DNA from: Sandaracinus amylolyticus
GTDB lineage: Bacteria; Myxococcota_A; Polyangia; Polyangiales; Sandaracinaceae
NCBI RefSeq assembly: GCF_021631985.1
Contig: NZ_CP070225.1
Location: 310,001 to 374,000 of the forward strand
Direction: 5' to 3'
DNA: 64,000 nucleotides
Position 1 is the first letter of the stretch, and every line of letters begins with the position of its first letter. This document shows, in pieces, positions 18,918 through 25,696 of this stretch. The notes under the pieces are model-generated. The model worked only from the letters and a program-made list of their open reading frames with translations. It was not told the DNA's origin and ran no database searches. A program made the position numbers and the translations under genes.

Positions 18918-18946
18918 TTAGGACCGATGAAACACGTCGATTTAAT
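18918..18946 (+). promoter_or_regulatory. Possible sigma-70-type promoter for the hflX-mph transcript
   Basis: TTAGGA at 18918-18923 and TTTAAT at 18941-18946 are separated by exactly 17 nt. The -10 element matches TATAAT at five of six positions; the -35 is weak. Transcription would start near 18953, placing the 12-codon open frame at 19004 and the hairpin at 19047 inside a long leader of the GTPase fusion gene. The rest of the 380-bp gap 18881-19260 shows no other feature except a small CCTTCC/GGAAGG hairpin at 19091-19106. Confidence 0.35.
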
Positions 18947-19003
18947 CTCCGTCTCACCTCGTCCGGCGCGAGATCCCGCTGGCGCGCCCGCTCCGCGGCG
19001 CCC

Positions 19004-19042
19004 ATGTTCGACCTCGTGTTGAAGTTCCTCCGTTTGCGCTGA
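19004..19042 (+). CDS. Possible 12-codon leader peptide ending in Arg-Leu-Arg
   Basis: ATG at 19004 opens a 12-codon frame, MFDLVLKFLRLR, closed by TGA at 19040-19042. It lies about 50 nt downstream of the proposed promoter and 218 nt before the HflX-Mph fusion. The C-terminal R-L-R is an Arg/Lys-X-Arg/Lys motif, the type at which ribosomes stall with macrolides bound, as known for the ErmD leader. A perfect 10-bp hairpin starts 4 nt after the stop. Against it: no Shine-Dalgarno sequence is visible, and short frames of this size are common by chance. Reported because its position and C-terminus fit macrolide-inducible attenuation. Confidence 0.3.
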   Translation: MFDLVLKFLRLR

Positions 19043-19046
19043 GCAC

Positions 19047-19071
19047 CGCGACGCGCCGCACGCGCGTCGCG
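19047..19071 (+). promoter_or_regulatory. Perfect 10-bp GC hairpin after the possible leader peptide
   Basis: Arms CGCGACGCGC (19047-19056) and GCGCGTCGCG (19062-19071) pair perfectly around a 5-nt loop. There is no U-tract, so it is not a simple terminator. It begins 4 nt after the TGA of the 12-codon frame, where a stalled ribosome would cover or disrupt it. A role in attenuation is inference. Confidence 0.45.
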
Positions 19072-19260
19072 AGCAACCCGCCCGAACGTTCCTTCCCACC
19101 GGAAGGCCCGGGCGCGGTGCATCGCGCAATCGAGGAGCCAACACGTCGCAGACCCCGCGCTCGCGCGAGGCGGTGCGTCGTGTCCCCGAGCGTCGTGTCC
19201 ACCCGCGTCCCGGGTCGTCCCCCGCGTCCGCGCGCGCTCGCGCGGCGAAAGGAGACCTCG

Positions 19261-21414
19261 ATGACCCGTCCCCGAAGCTCTTCGTCGTCCGATCGATCGT
19301 CCGACCTCGCCATCCTGCTCGCGCCGAGCGGCGAGGCTTCGTGCTCCGAGCTCCAGCGCCTGCTCGCCGGGCTCGGCGTTCGCGTCGCTCACACCATCCC
19401 GCTCTCGCGCATGCTCGGCGAAGGCAAGCGCGCCGAGGTGCGCGCGAAGATCGACGCGCTCGCGCGCGGCCCCGACGAGCACGTCCTCGTCGTCGTCGAT
19501 CGCGCGCTCGATCCCGGCGCCCAGCGCGAGCTCGAGGTCGCGCTCGACGTCGAGGTGCTCGACCGCACCGCGGTCGTGCTCCGCGTGTTCGAGCAGCGCG
19601 CCCGCACCCGGCTCGCGCAGCTCGAGGTCGAGCTCGCGCGCCTCGCGTACGAGATCCCGCGCGTGCGCGACGACGGCGCACGACGTGATCGCGAAGGCGG
19701 CGGTGGGGGTCGCGGCGCGCGCGGCCACACCGAGGTCGAGCTGCGCAAGCAGCAGCTGCGCGAGCGCAGCGCGCGCCTCGAGCGCGAGGTCGAGCGACTG
19801 CGCGCCTCCCGCGCGACCCAGGCCGCGGCGCGCCGTGACGTCCCGCGCGTCGCGCTGGTCGGCTACACGAACGCCGGCAAGTCGTCGCTGCTGCGCGCGC
19901 TGACCGGCAGCGACGTGCTCGTCGAGGACGCGCTCTTCGCCACGCTCGACACCACCGTGCGCGCGCTCGCGCCTGCGACGACGCCGCGCGTCCTCGTCTC
20001 CGACACGGTCGGCTTCATGCGGAGCCTCCCGCATGCGCTGGTCGCGTCGTTCCACACGACGCTCGACGAAGCGCGCGACACGGATCTGCTGCTCCTCGTC
20101 GTCGACGCGTCGGAACCCGAGCATCACGAGCAGCTGCGTGTCACGCGCGAGGTGCTCACCGCGATCGGCGCGACGTCGCCGACACGGATCGTGCTGAGCA
20201 AGATCGATCGTGTCGATCCCGAGCGCCGCGCGTCGCTCCTCGCCGAGCATCCCGGGGCGATCGCGATCAGCGCGCACGATCCCACCGAGGTGCGCCGCCT
20301 GCGCGACGCGATCGTCGCGTTCTTCGCGAAGGACGAGGAGCACGACGTGCTCGTCGTGCCGTTCACCGAGGGTCGACTGATCGCCGACATCCGTGCCGCG
20401 GCGCGGATCCTCTCCGAGCATCACGACGAGTCGGGCGCGGTGCTCGCGATCCGCGCACGGCCCGAGGCGCTCGATCGATGGCGCGCCGCGCTGCCTCCGC
20501 TGCCGTCGATCACGAGCGCCGCGGAGCTCGTCGCCGCAGCTGCGCGCTACGGGCTCCGGGTCACGCCCGAGCGCGACGTGCTCGACGCGAGCGGCCTCGA
20601 CTTCCTCGTGGTCCACGCGCGCGACGACGCCGGCGCGCCGTGGATCGTCCGCACCCCGCGCCGGGCGGACGTGATCGCGTCCGCGCAGCGCGAGGCGCGG
20701 GTGCTGCGGCTCGTCGCGCCGTCGCTCGCGGTGGCGGTTCCCGACTGGCGCGTCCACGCACGCGATGTGATCGCGTACCCGCGCCTCGAGGGCACGCCGG
20801 GCTGGCGCTTCGACGACACCGGAGCGCTGCGGTGGGCGTTCGATCCGAGCGCACCGCCCGATGCGTTCCTCGACACCTACGCGCACCTGCTCGCGTCGCT
20901 GCAGGCGATCCCGCTCGATCGCCTCCACGACGCGGGCGTGCGCGTCGAGTCGGTCGGCGACGCACGCACCGAGCTCGCCCGCGCGATGCGCGACACGCGC
21001 GACGCGCTGGCGCCGTCCGACGCGGTGTGGGTGCGATGGCAGCGGTGGATCGACGACGACGCGTCGTGGCCCACCCACGTCGCGCTCGCGCACGCCGACC
21101 TCCACCCCGGCCACCTGCTCCTCGACGGCCAGGCTCGCATCACCGGCGTGCTCGACTGGACGGAGGCGCGCGCGACCGATCCGTCGATCGATCTCGCGAT
21201 GCTCTTCGGCTGCTACGGGCGCAGCGCGCTCGAGTCGGTCGTCGATCGCTTCGCGCGCGCCGGCGGCGTCACCTGGCCCGCGATCGTCTCGCACACGATC
21301 GAGCGCTGGGCCGCGAACGCCGCCTTGATCGCGGAGTGGGCGCTGCGCACCGGCGACGACGCGGTGCTCGCACACGCGCGCCATCACCTCGCGACGATCA
21401 CCGCATCGACCTGA
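19261..21414 (+). CDS. hflX: HflX GTPase fused to a macrolide 2'-phosphotransferase-like domain
   Basis: Single frame of 717 residues; ATG 19261 has AAAGGAG about 7 nt upstream. Residues 1 to about 410 are a complete HflX. They hold the N-terminal ribosome-binding domain with 'VDRALDPGAQRELE', a coiled-coil linker with a Gly-rich insert, G1 'GYTNAGKSSLL' (about 201-211), G2 region 'FATLDTT', G3 'DTVGF', G4 'SKID' and a short C-terminal domain. From about 416 to the end, the sequence follows Mph-type macrolide kinases: 'PRRADVIA....EARVL', 'AVPDWRV', 'VAYP'-like 'IAYPRLEG', 'RWQRWIDDDASWP', catalytic loop 'HADLHPGHLL' and metal site 'LDWTEA.ATDPSIDLA'. HflX splits stalled ribosomes and is linked to macrolide/lincosamide tolerance in several bacteria; Mph enzymes inactivate macrolides. 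The fusion is intact, with no stop at the junction. Kinase substrate is inferred from family likeness. Confidence 0.9.
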   Translation: MTRPRSSSSSDRSSDLAILLAPSGEASCSELQRLLAGLGVRVAHTIPLSRMLGEGKRAEVRAKIDALARGPDEHVLVVVDRALDPGAQRELEVALDVEVLDRTAVVLRVFEQRARTRLAQLEVELARLAYEIPRVRDDGARRDREGGGGGRGARGHTEVELRKQQLRERSARLEREVERLRASRATQAAARRDVPRVALVGYTNAGKSSLLRALTGSDVLVEDALFATLDTTVRALAPATTPRVLVSDTVGFMRSLPHALVASFHTTLDEARDTDLLLLVVDASEPEHHEQLRVTREVLTAIGATSPTRIVLSKIDRVDPERRASLLAEHPGAIAISAHDPTEVRRLRDAIVAFFAKDEEHDVLVVPFTEGRLIADIRAAARILSEHHDESGAVLAIRARPEALDRWRAALPPLPSITSAAELVAAAARYGLRVTPERDVLDASGLDFLVVHARDDAGAPWIVRTPRRADVIASAQREARVLRLVAPSLAVAVPDWRVHARDVIAYPRLEGTPGWRFDDTGALRWAFDPSAPPDAFLDTYAHLLASLQAIPLDRLHDAGVRVESVGDARTELARAMRDTRDALAPSDAVWVRWQRWIDDDASWPTHVALAHADLHPGHLLLDGQARITGVLDWTEARATDPSIDLAMLFGCYGRSALESVVDRFARAGGVTWPAIVSHTIERWAANAALIAEWALRTGDDAVLAHARHHLATITAST

Positions 21415-21420
21415 GCCTCG

Positions 21421-21452
21421 CGCGGAGGGCGCCTCACCGGGCGCCCTCCGCG
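21421..21452. terminator. Hairpin between convergent genes
   Basis: Perfect 13-bp stem (21421-21433 with 21440-21452, CGCGGAGGGCGCC) and a 6-nt loop. It lies between the stop of the HflX-Mph gene and the stop of the Kelch gene. No clear U-tract on either side, so efficiency is uncertain; probably bidirectional. Confidence 0.6.
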
Positions 21453-21459
21453 TGCTCCG

Positions 21460-23532
21460 TCACTCCGGCAGCGTCACCACCGCGACGCGCGCGACCGGCT
21501 CCGCGTCGTGCGTCGACACCAGCACCAGCCGCCCGCGCAGCTCGAACGCGCGCAGGTGCTTCGGCTCGATCGGCAGATCCTCGATCAGCACCGACCACGC
21601 ATCGCGCTGCGGGTCGTACACCTCGATCGTGCGATCCGCCGCGAGCCCGCCCTCGCCGCGCGACGTGCCGCCCACGAGGTACAAGCGCTCGCCGATCGTG
21701 ACGAGCTGCGGGTTCAGCCGCGGCGTGCGCGGGCACGCGATCGTGCGCCACGTGCGCGCGCGCAGATCGAGCGCCTGACAGTCCTCGACGAGCTGGAACT
21801 CGCCGCGCATCCCGCCGACCACGTACATCACGTCGCCGATGCGCGCGCCACCGAACGCACGACGCGCGCCCTGCATCGCGACGCCCGCGTCCTGCCATTC
21901 ACCGGTGCTCGCGTCGGCGCGCACGATCTCGGTGAGGTGCCGGAACGCGTCCTCGCCCTCGCGCGCCGGGTCGTAGTCGAGCCCGCCGAGCGCCCACAGC
22001 CCACCTTCCGCGTCCGCGACCAGCCCGAACTGCGATCGCGTCACCGGCAGCGCGCTCCACGGCGTCCAGCGATCCTCGTCGAACGAGTACGTGAACGCCT
22101 CCGCCTGGGTCCGCGCCTGACCGGTCGACGGCGTCGTGCCCTCGTGCCCGAACCCACCGATCGCGATCCCGCGATCGCTCGCCACCACGGTCTGGATCGT
22201 CTGCCGCGCGTACGGATAGTCGGCGCGGCGCGTCCACGAGAGCGACGGCAGATCGAGCGCGTGGTGCTCCGCGACGAAGTGCTGCGGCTCGAAGTCGTGC
22301 TGCTCGAGCGACACGTTGCCGCCGAAGAAGTGGAGCGCGTCGTCGTGCACCAAGAGCCCCTGGCGGTTCTTGGTGCGCATCGGCGAGTCGATGGTCAGCA
22401 CCGTCACCCGCGGCGCAGTGCGCGGCGTGAGCGCGATCGACTCCACGTGCGCGGTGCGCGGCGCGTCGACCATCCCGCGGATCCCGCCGATCGCGATCAC
22501 CTCGTCGTCGCCGCGCGCGACGAGCTGATGGAAGAAGCGCGGGAACATCATCGTGCCCACGCGCTGCCACGCATCGTCGCCGCCGCGCCACGACCACACC
22601 ACGCCGTCGCGACCGCTCGCGATCACACGATCGCCCGCGCGCTCGATCGCGGCGCCGAACGCGTCCGCCGGGAAGTCCGGCCCGCGCGACCAGGTGCCGC
22701 GCGCGACGTCGAGCACGTCGACGCGCGACGACACCTCGCCCGCCTCGTCGAGCCCGCCGACCACGATCACACGATCACCCAGCGCCGCGACGCCGAGCCC
22801 ACGACGCGCGAACGGCGCCTCCGCCTCGCGCCAGCCGCGCTCCGGGTGCGCGAGATCGAGCGCGAGCCAGCTGCGTGCGAAGGTCCCCGGCGCCTCGCCC
22901 TCGAGCGCCCAGCCGCCCGCGACGATCAGCGTGTCACCGACCACCGCGGCCTCGTGCGACGAGCGCGGCGAGGGCAACGCGGGCAGCGCCTCCCACGATC
23001 CGCGCGCGGGATCGAAACAGCCCGCCTCGTCGATCGATCGCAGCCGCACGCGCTCGTTCTCGCGCACCGCGCGCATCCCGCCGATGCGACACACGCGCGC
23101 GCCGTGCGCGACGAGCGCGATGCTCTGCGCGGGCGCGATCTCCGGGAGCGCCTCCCACGTCGCGCCGGTGCGCGAGAGATCGAGCCGCCAGAACGCGCCC
23201 GACTGATCCTCGGGCACGTACGCGTGCGGCGTGCCGTGATAGCCGCCGAGCACGTAGAGCGCGCCGTTCGTCGACGCCGCACCGAAGCTCGTCACCGCGG
23301 TCGGCATGACGGCGTGGAAGTCGCCCTCGACGCGCGCGGTCGCGGCGCTCGACACGCGCTCGACCGTCGCGCTCTGCCCGCCCGATCCCGGGGCCGGTGT
23401 CGCGGTCGCCTGCGCCTCCTCGGCCCGCGGCGGAGCGCTGCCGCAGCCCGACGACAGGGTGCCCACGACGCCGGCCGCGAGCGCGGCCATCACGTGCAAC
23501 ACGTGGATTCGACTCGAATTACTGCGCTTCAC
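21460..23532 (-). CDS. Kelch-repeat lipoprotein
   Basis: Secreted protein of 690 residues. The GTG start at 23532 has GGAGG 7 nt upstream; the frame continues far beyond it but without a signal. The lipobox is 'TLSSGC' near residue 30. From about residue 70 to the end there are ten or so Kelch blades, seen as 'LYVLGGYHG', 'VCRIGGMRA', 'LIVAGGWAL', 'VIVVGGLDE', 'VIAIGGIRG', 'GIAIGGFGH', 'LWALGGLDY', 'MYVVGGMRG' and 'LYLVGGTSR'. That is enough for one large or two joined propellers. Function unknown. It is divergent from the TonB receptor gene, and the 180-bp space holds two Fur-like boxes, so it may be iron-regulated. Confidence 0.88.
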   Translation of the reverse strand: MKRSNSSRIHVLHVMAALAAGVVGTLSSGCGSAPPRAEEAQATATPAPGSGGQSATVERVSSAATARVEGDFHAVMPTAVTSFGAASTNGALYVLGGYHGTPHAYVPEDQSGAFWRLDLSRTGATWEALPEIAPAQSIALVAHGARVCRIGGMRAVRENERVRLRSIDEAGCFDPARGSWEALPALPSPRSSHEAAVVGDTLIVAGGWALEGEAPGTFARSWLALDLAHPERGWREAEAPFARRGLGVAALGDRVIVVGGLDEAGEVSSRVDVLDVARGTWSRGPDFPADAFGAAIERAGDRVIASGRDGVVWSWRGGDDAWQRVGTMMFPRFFHQLVARGDDEVIAIGGIRGMVDAPRTAHVESIALTPRTAPRVTVLTIDSPMRTKNRQGLLVHDDALHFFGGNVSLEQHDFEPQHFVAEHHALDLPSLSWTRRADYPYARQTIQTVVASDRGIAIGGFGHEGTTPSTGQARTQAEAFTYSFDEDRWTPWSALPVTRSQFGLVADAEGGLWALGGLDYDPAREGEDAFRHLTEIVRADASTGEWQDAGVAMQGARRAFGGARIGDVMYVVGGMRGEFQLVEDCQALDLRARTWRTIACPRTPRLNPQLVTIGERLYLVGGTSRGEGGLAADRTIEVYDPQRDAWSVLIEDLPIEPKHLRAFELRGRLVLVSTHDAEPVARVAVVTLPE

Positions 23533-23560
23533 GCGACGACCTCCGGAACATTTCGCTTGT

Positions 23561-23603
23561 CGAGAATGACTCTCAAGGGCAGTGTATATGACTATCGTTA
23601 TCA
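23561..23603. promoter_or_regulatory. Two tandem Fur-like boxes in a divergent promoter
   Basis: CGAGAATGACTCTCA (23561-23575) and TGACTATCGTTATCA (23589-23603) both fit the 7-1-7 palindrome TGATAATnATTATCA. The second, read as GATAACGATAGTCATATAC on the minus strand, agrees with the 19-bp E. coli Fur consensus at 14 positions. They lie between the Kelch lipoprotein and the TonB receptor and could control both. Regulator identity is inferred. Confidence 0.55.
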
Positions 23604-23620
23604 ACTTTCCAGTCGGTTCG

Positions 23621-23706
23621 GGAGTGCTCGTCCCGGAGGGACCGGACGGGAGCGCGCGTAGCGCGCGCGAACGGGAGGGCCCGGAGTGGCGAGCCGATTT
23701 TTCCAG
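23621..23706 (+). repeat. Palindromic hairpin/U-tract element, copy 2
   Basis: Second copy of the element at 11328-11407, in the same orientation. Shared blocks include GGAGTGCTCGTCC, CCGGACGGGAGCGCG, AGCGCGCGC and CGAGCCGATTTTT. The closing GCTCG/CGAGC pairing and the U-tract are kept, the middle of the stem is less regular, and the inner GCGCGCG-TA-GCGCGCGC hairpin is stronger. It ends only 7 nt before the ATG of the TonB receptor gene. A GGAGGG and an in-frame GTG (23686) lie inside its 3' arm, so folding could mask a start site. Confidence 0.7.
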
Positions 23707-23712
23707 TCGCCG

Positions 23713-25653
23713 ATGCGCAGTCTCCCAGCCCTCGCCGTTTCGCTGTCGATCGCGCTCTGCGCCTCGCGTGCCCACGCCCAGCCAGCGGCGCCGCCCGAGT
23801 GCCCACCCGACGACGATCTCTGCGCCTCGCGAGTCGTCGTGAGCGCCACGCGCACCGAGGTCGCGCAGGACGACAGCCCGGTGCGCGTCGAGGTGATCGA
23901 TCGCGCGACGATCGAGCGCTCGGGCGCGCGTGATCTCGGCGAGCTCCTCGAGGAGCAGCCCGGTCTCCTCGTGACGCGCTCGTTCCGCGGCGACGCGATC
24001 CAGATGCAGGGCCTCGACCCCGAGCACGTGCTCGTGCTCGTCGACGGCGAGCGGGTGCCGGGCCGCGTCGGCGGCGCGATCGATCTCGGTCGCTACACGC
24101 TCGAGGACATCGAGCGCGTCGAGATCGTGCGCGGCGGATCGAGCGCGCTCTACGGCTCCGACGCGATCGCCGGCGTCGTCCACGTCATCACGCGACGCAC
24201 CCGCGACGACGTCGAGCTCGACGCGAGCGCGAGCGGCGGAGGAGGCGAGGGCGGTGGGCTCGCCGATGCGACCGCGCGCGCCGCCGTGCGCCTCGGTGAC
24301 TTCGCGCTGCGCATCTCGGGCGGCTTCCACTGGGCCGAGCCCTTCCGTCGCGGCGGCGATCCCACGATCCCCGAGGACCAGCGCGCGACCGACGGCAGCG
24401 AGCGCATGCAGTGGTCGCTCGGCGGCGACGTGCGCTGGCGCGTCGACCCGACGCTCTCGCTCGACGCGCGCGCCGAGTACATGCAGCGCGGTCTCTCGGG
24501 CGTCGATCGCAACGACGCGGGCGCGGTCTTCGATCGCGCGCAGCTCGCAGAGCAGATGCAGAGCGGGCTCGGCGCGTCGTGGACGTTCGGAGGCGGGACG
24601 CGCCTCGCCACCCGCGCGTCGTACGCGATCTTCCGCGAGCAGTACCTCCGCGATCAGCGCGGCGCGTCCGCGCTCGACGAGCACCAGGACCACCGCGAGG
24701 ACCTCGGACAGCTCCTCGTGCAGCTCGACATCCCGGTCGACACGCACCTGCTCACGTTCGGCTTCGAAGAGCTCTTCCAGCGCCTCGAGTCGGATCGCCT
24801 CGACGGAGTCGGCACGCGCTTCCGCGCATCGCCGTTCGCGCAGGACGAGTGGACCGTGATCGACGACGACGTGCGCCTCGTGCTGGTGCCCGGCGTGCGC
24901 GTCGACGCGGACTCGCAGTACGGCACTCAGCTCTCGCCGAAGCTCGCGGTGCGCTTCGATCCGGTCCGCCAGCTCGTGCTGCGCGCGTCGTTCGGCACCG
25001 GCTTCCGCGCGCCTTCGTTCCAAGAGCTCCTGCTGCGCTTCGAGAACCCGAGCGTCGGCTACGTCGTCCTCGGCAACCCCGAGCTCGGCCCCGAGACCTC
25101 GCGCAGCTACCAGCTCGGCGCCGAGTGGACGCCGATCACCGAGCTGCGCGGATCGCTCTCGCTCTTCCGCAACGACGTCGACGGCCTCATCACGACCGTG
25201 ACCGCCGAAGAGAGCCCCGACGGCACGCTCTTCACGTACGGCAACATCGCCTCCGCGACCACGCAGGGCATCGAGTCGTCGCTCACCGCGCGCCCGATCC
25301 GCGAGCTCTCGCTCGCCGCGAGCTACACGTTCACGCACGCGTGGGATCACGAGAACGATCGCGCGCTCGAGGGACGCGCCGCGCATCGCATCACGCTGAG
25401 CGCGACGTTCGATCACCGCGAGTGGGATCTCGGCGCGACCGCACGCTGGGCGCTCACCGGTGAGCGCCCGTTCTACGTCGACGAAGGGCTGATCCACTCG
25501 CCCTGGGCCGCGCAGCTCGACCTGCGCATCTACAAGCGCTTCGAGCGCCACCTCGAGATCTCCGCGGGCGTCGACAACGTGCTCGACGCCGGAGACGCGT
25601 ACCTGCCGCTGCGCCCCCGCACGTTCTACGGCGGCGTCCGCGGTCGGCTGTGA
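23713..25653 (+). CDS. TonB-dependent outer-membrane receptor (BtuB/heme-receptor type)
   Basis: Outer-membrane receptor of 646 residues from ATG 23713. Signal peptide ends 'ASRAHA|QP'. A TonB-box-like 'VVVSATR' is followed by the plug (about 35-165) with 'DLGELLEEQPGLLV', 'VLVLVDGERVPG' and 'IERVEIVRGGSSALYGSDAIAGVV'. A 22-strand-type barrel follows, ending '..TFYGGVRGRL'. An alternative GTG at 23686 adds nine residues and has GGAGGG 6-7 nt upstream, but it lies inside the palindromic repeat. Followed 43 bp later by a HmuY-family lipoprotein and preceded by Fur-like boxes, so heme is the likely substrate (context-based inference). A TonB/ExbB/ExbD set is not in the window. Confidence 0.9.
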   Translation: MRSLPALAVSLSIALCASRAHAQPAAPPECPPDDDLCASRVVVSATRTEVAQDDSPVRVEVIDRATIERSGARDLGELLEEQPGLLVTRSFRGDAIQMQGLDPEHVLVLVDGERVPGRVGGAIDLGRYTLEDIERVEIVRGGSSALYGSDAIAGVVHVITRRTRDDVELDASASGGGGEGGGLADATARAAVRLGDFALRISGGFHWAEPFRRGGDPTIPEDQRATDGSERMQWSLGGDVRWRVDPTLSLDARAEYMQRGLSGVDRNDAGAVFDRAQLAEQMQSGLGASWTFGGGTRLATRASYAIFREQYLRDQRGASALDEHQDHREDLGQLLVQLDIPVDTHLLTFGFEELFQRLESDRLDGVGTRFRASPFAQDEWTVIDDDVRLVLVPGVRVDADSQYGTQLSPKLAVRFDPVRQLVLRASFGTGFRAPSFQELLLRFENPSVGYVVLGNPELGPETSRSYQLGAEWTPITELRGSLSLFRNDVDGLITTVTAEESPDGTLFTYGNIASATTQGIESSLTARPIRELSLAASYTFTHAWDHENDRALEGRAAHRITLSATFDHREWDLGATARWALTGERPFYVDEGLIHSPWAAQLDLRIYKRFERHLEISAGVDNVLDAGDAYLPLRPRTFYGGVRGRL

Positions 25654-25696
25654 TTTCTGCTGCGAGACGCAGCGACGAGAGCAGGAGAAGTTCGAC

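Noticed and set aside
19117-19260. N-terminal extension of the HflX-Mph protein by 48 residues
   Set aside because: The extension is basic low-complexity sequence with no family likeness; ATG 19261 has AAAGGAG at proper spacing.
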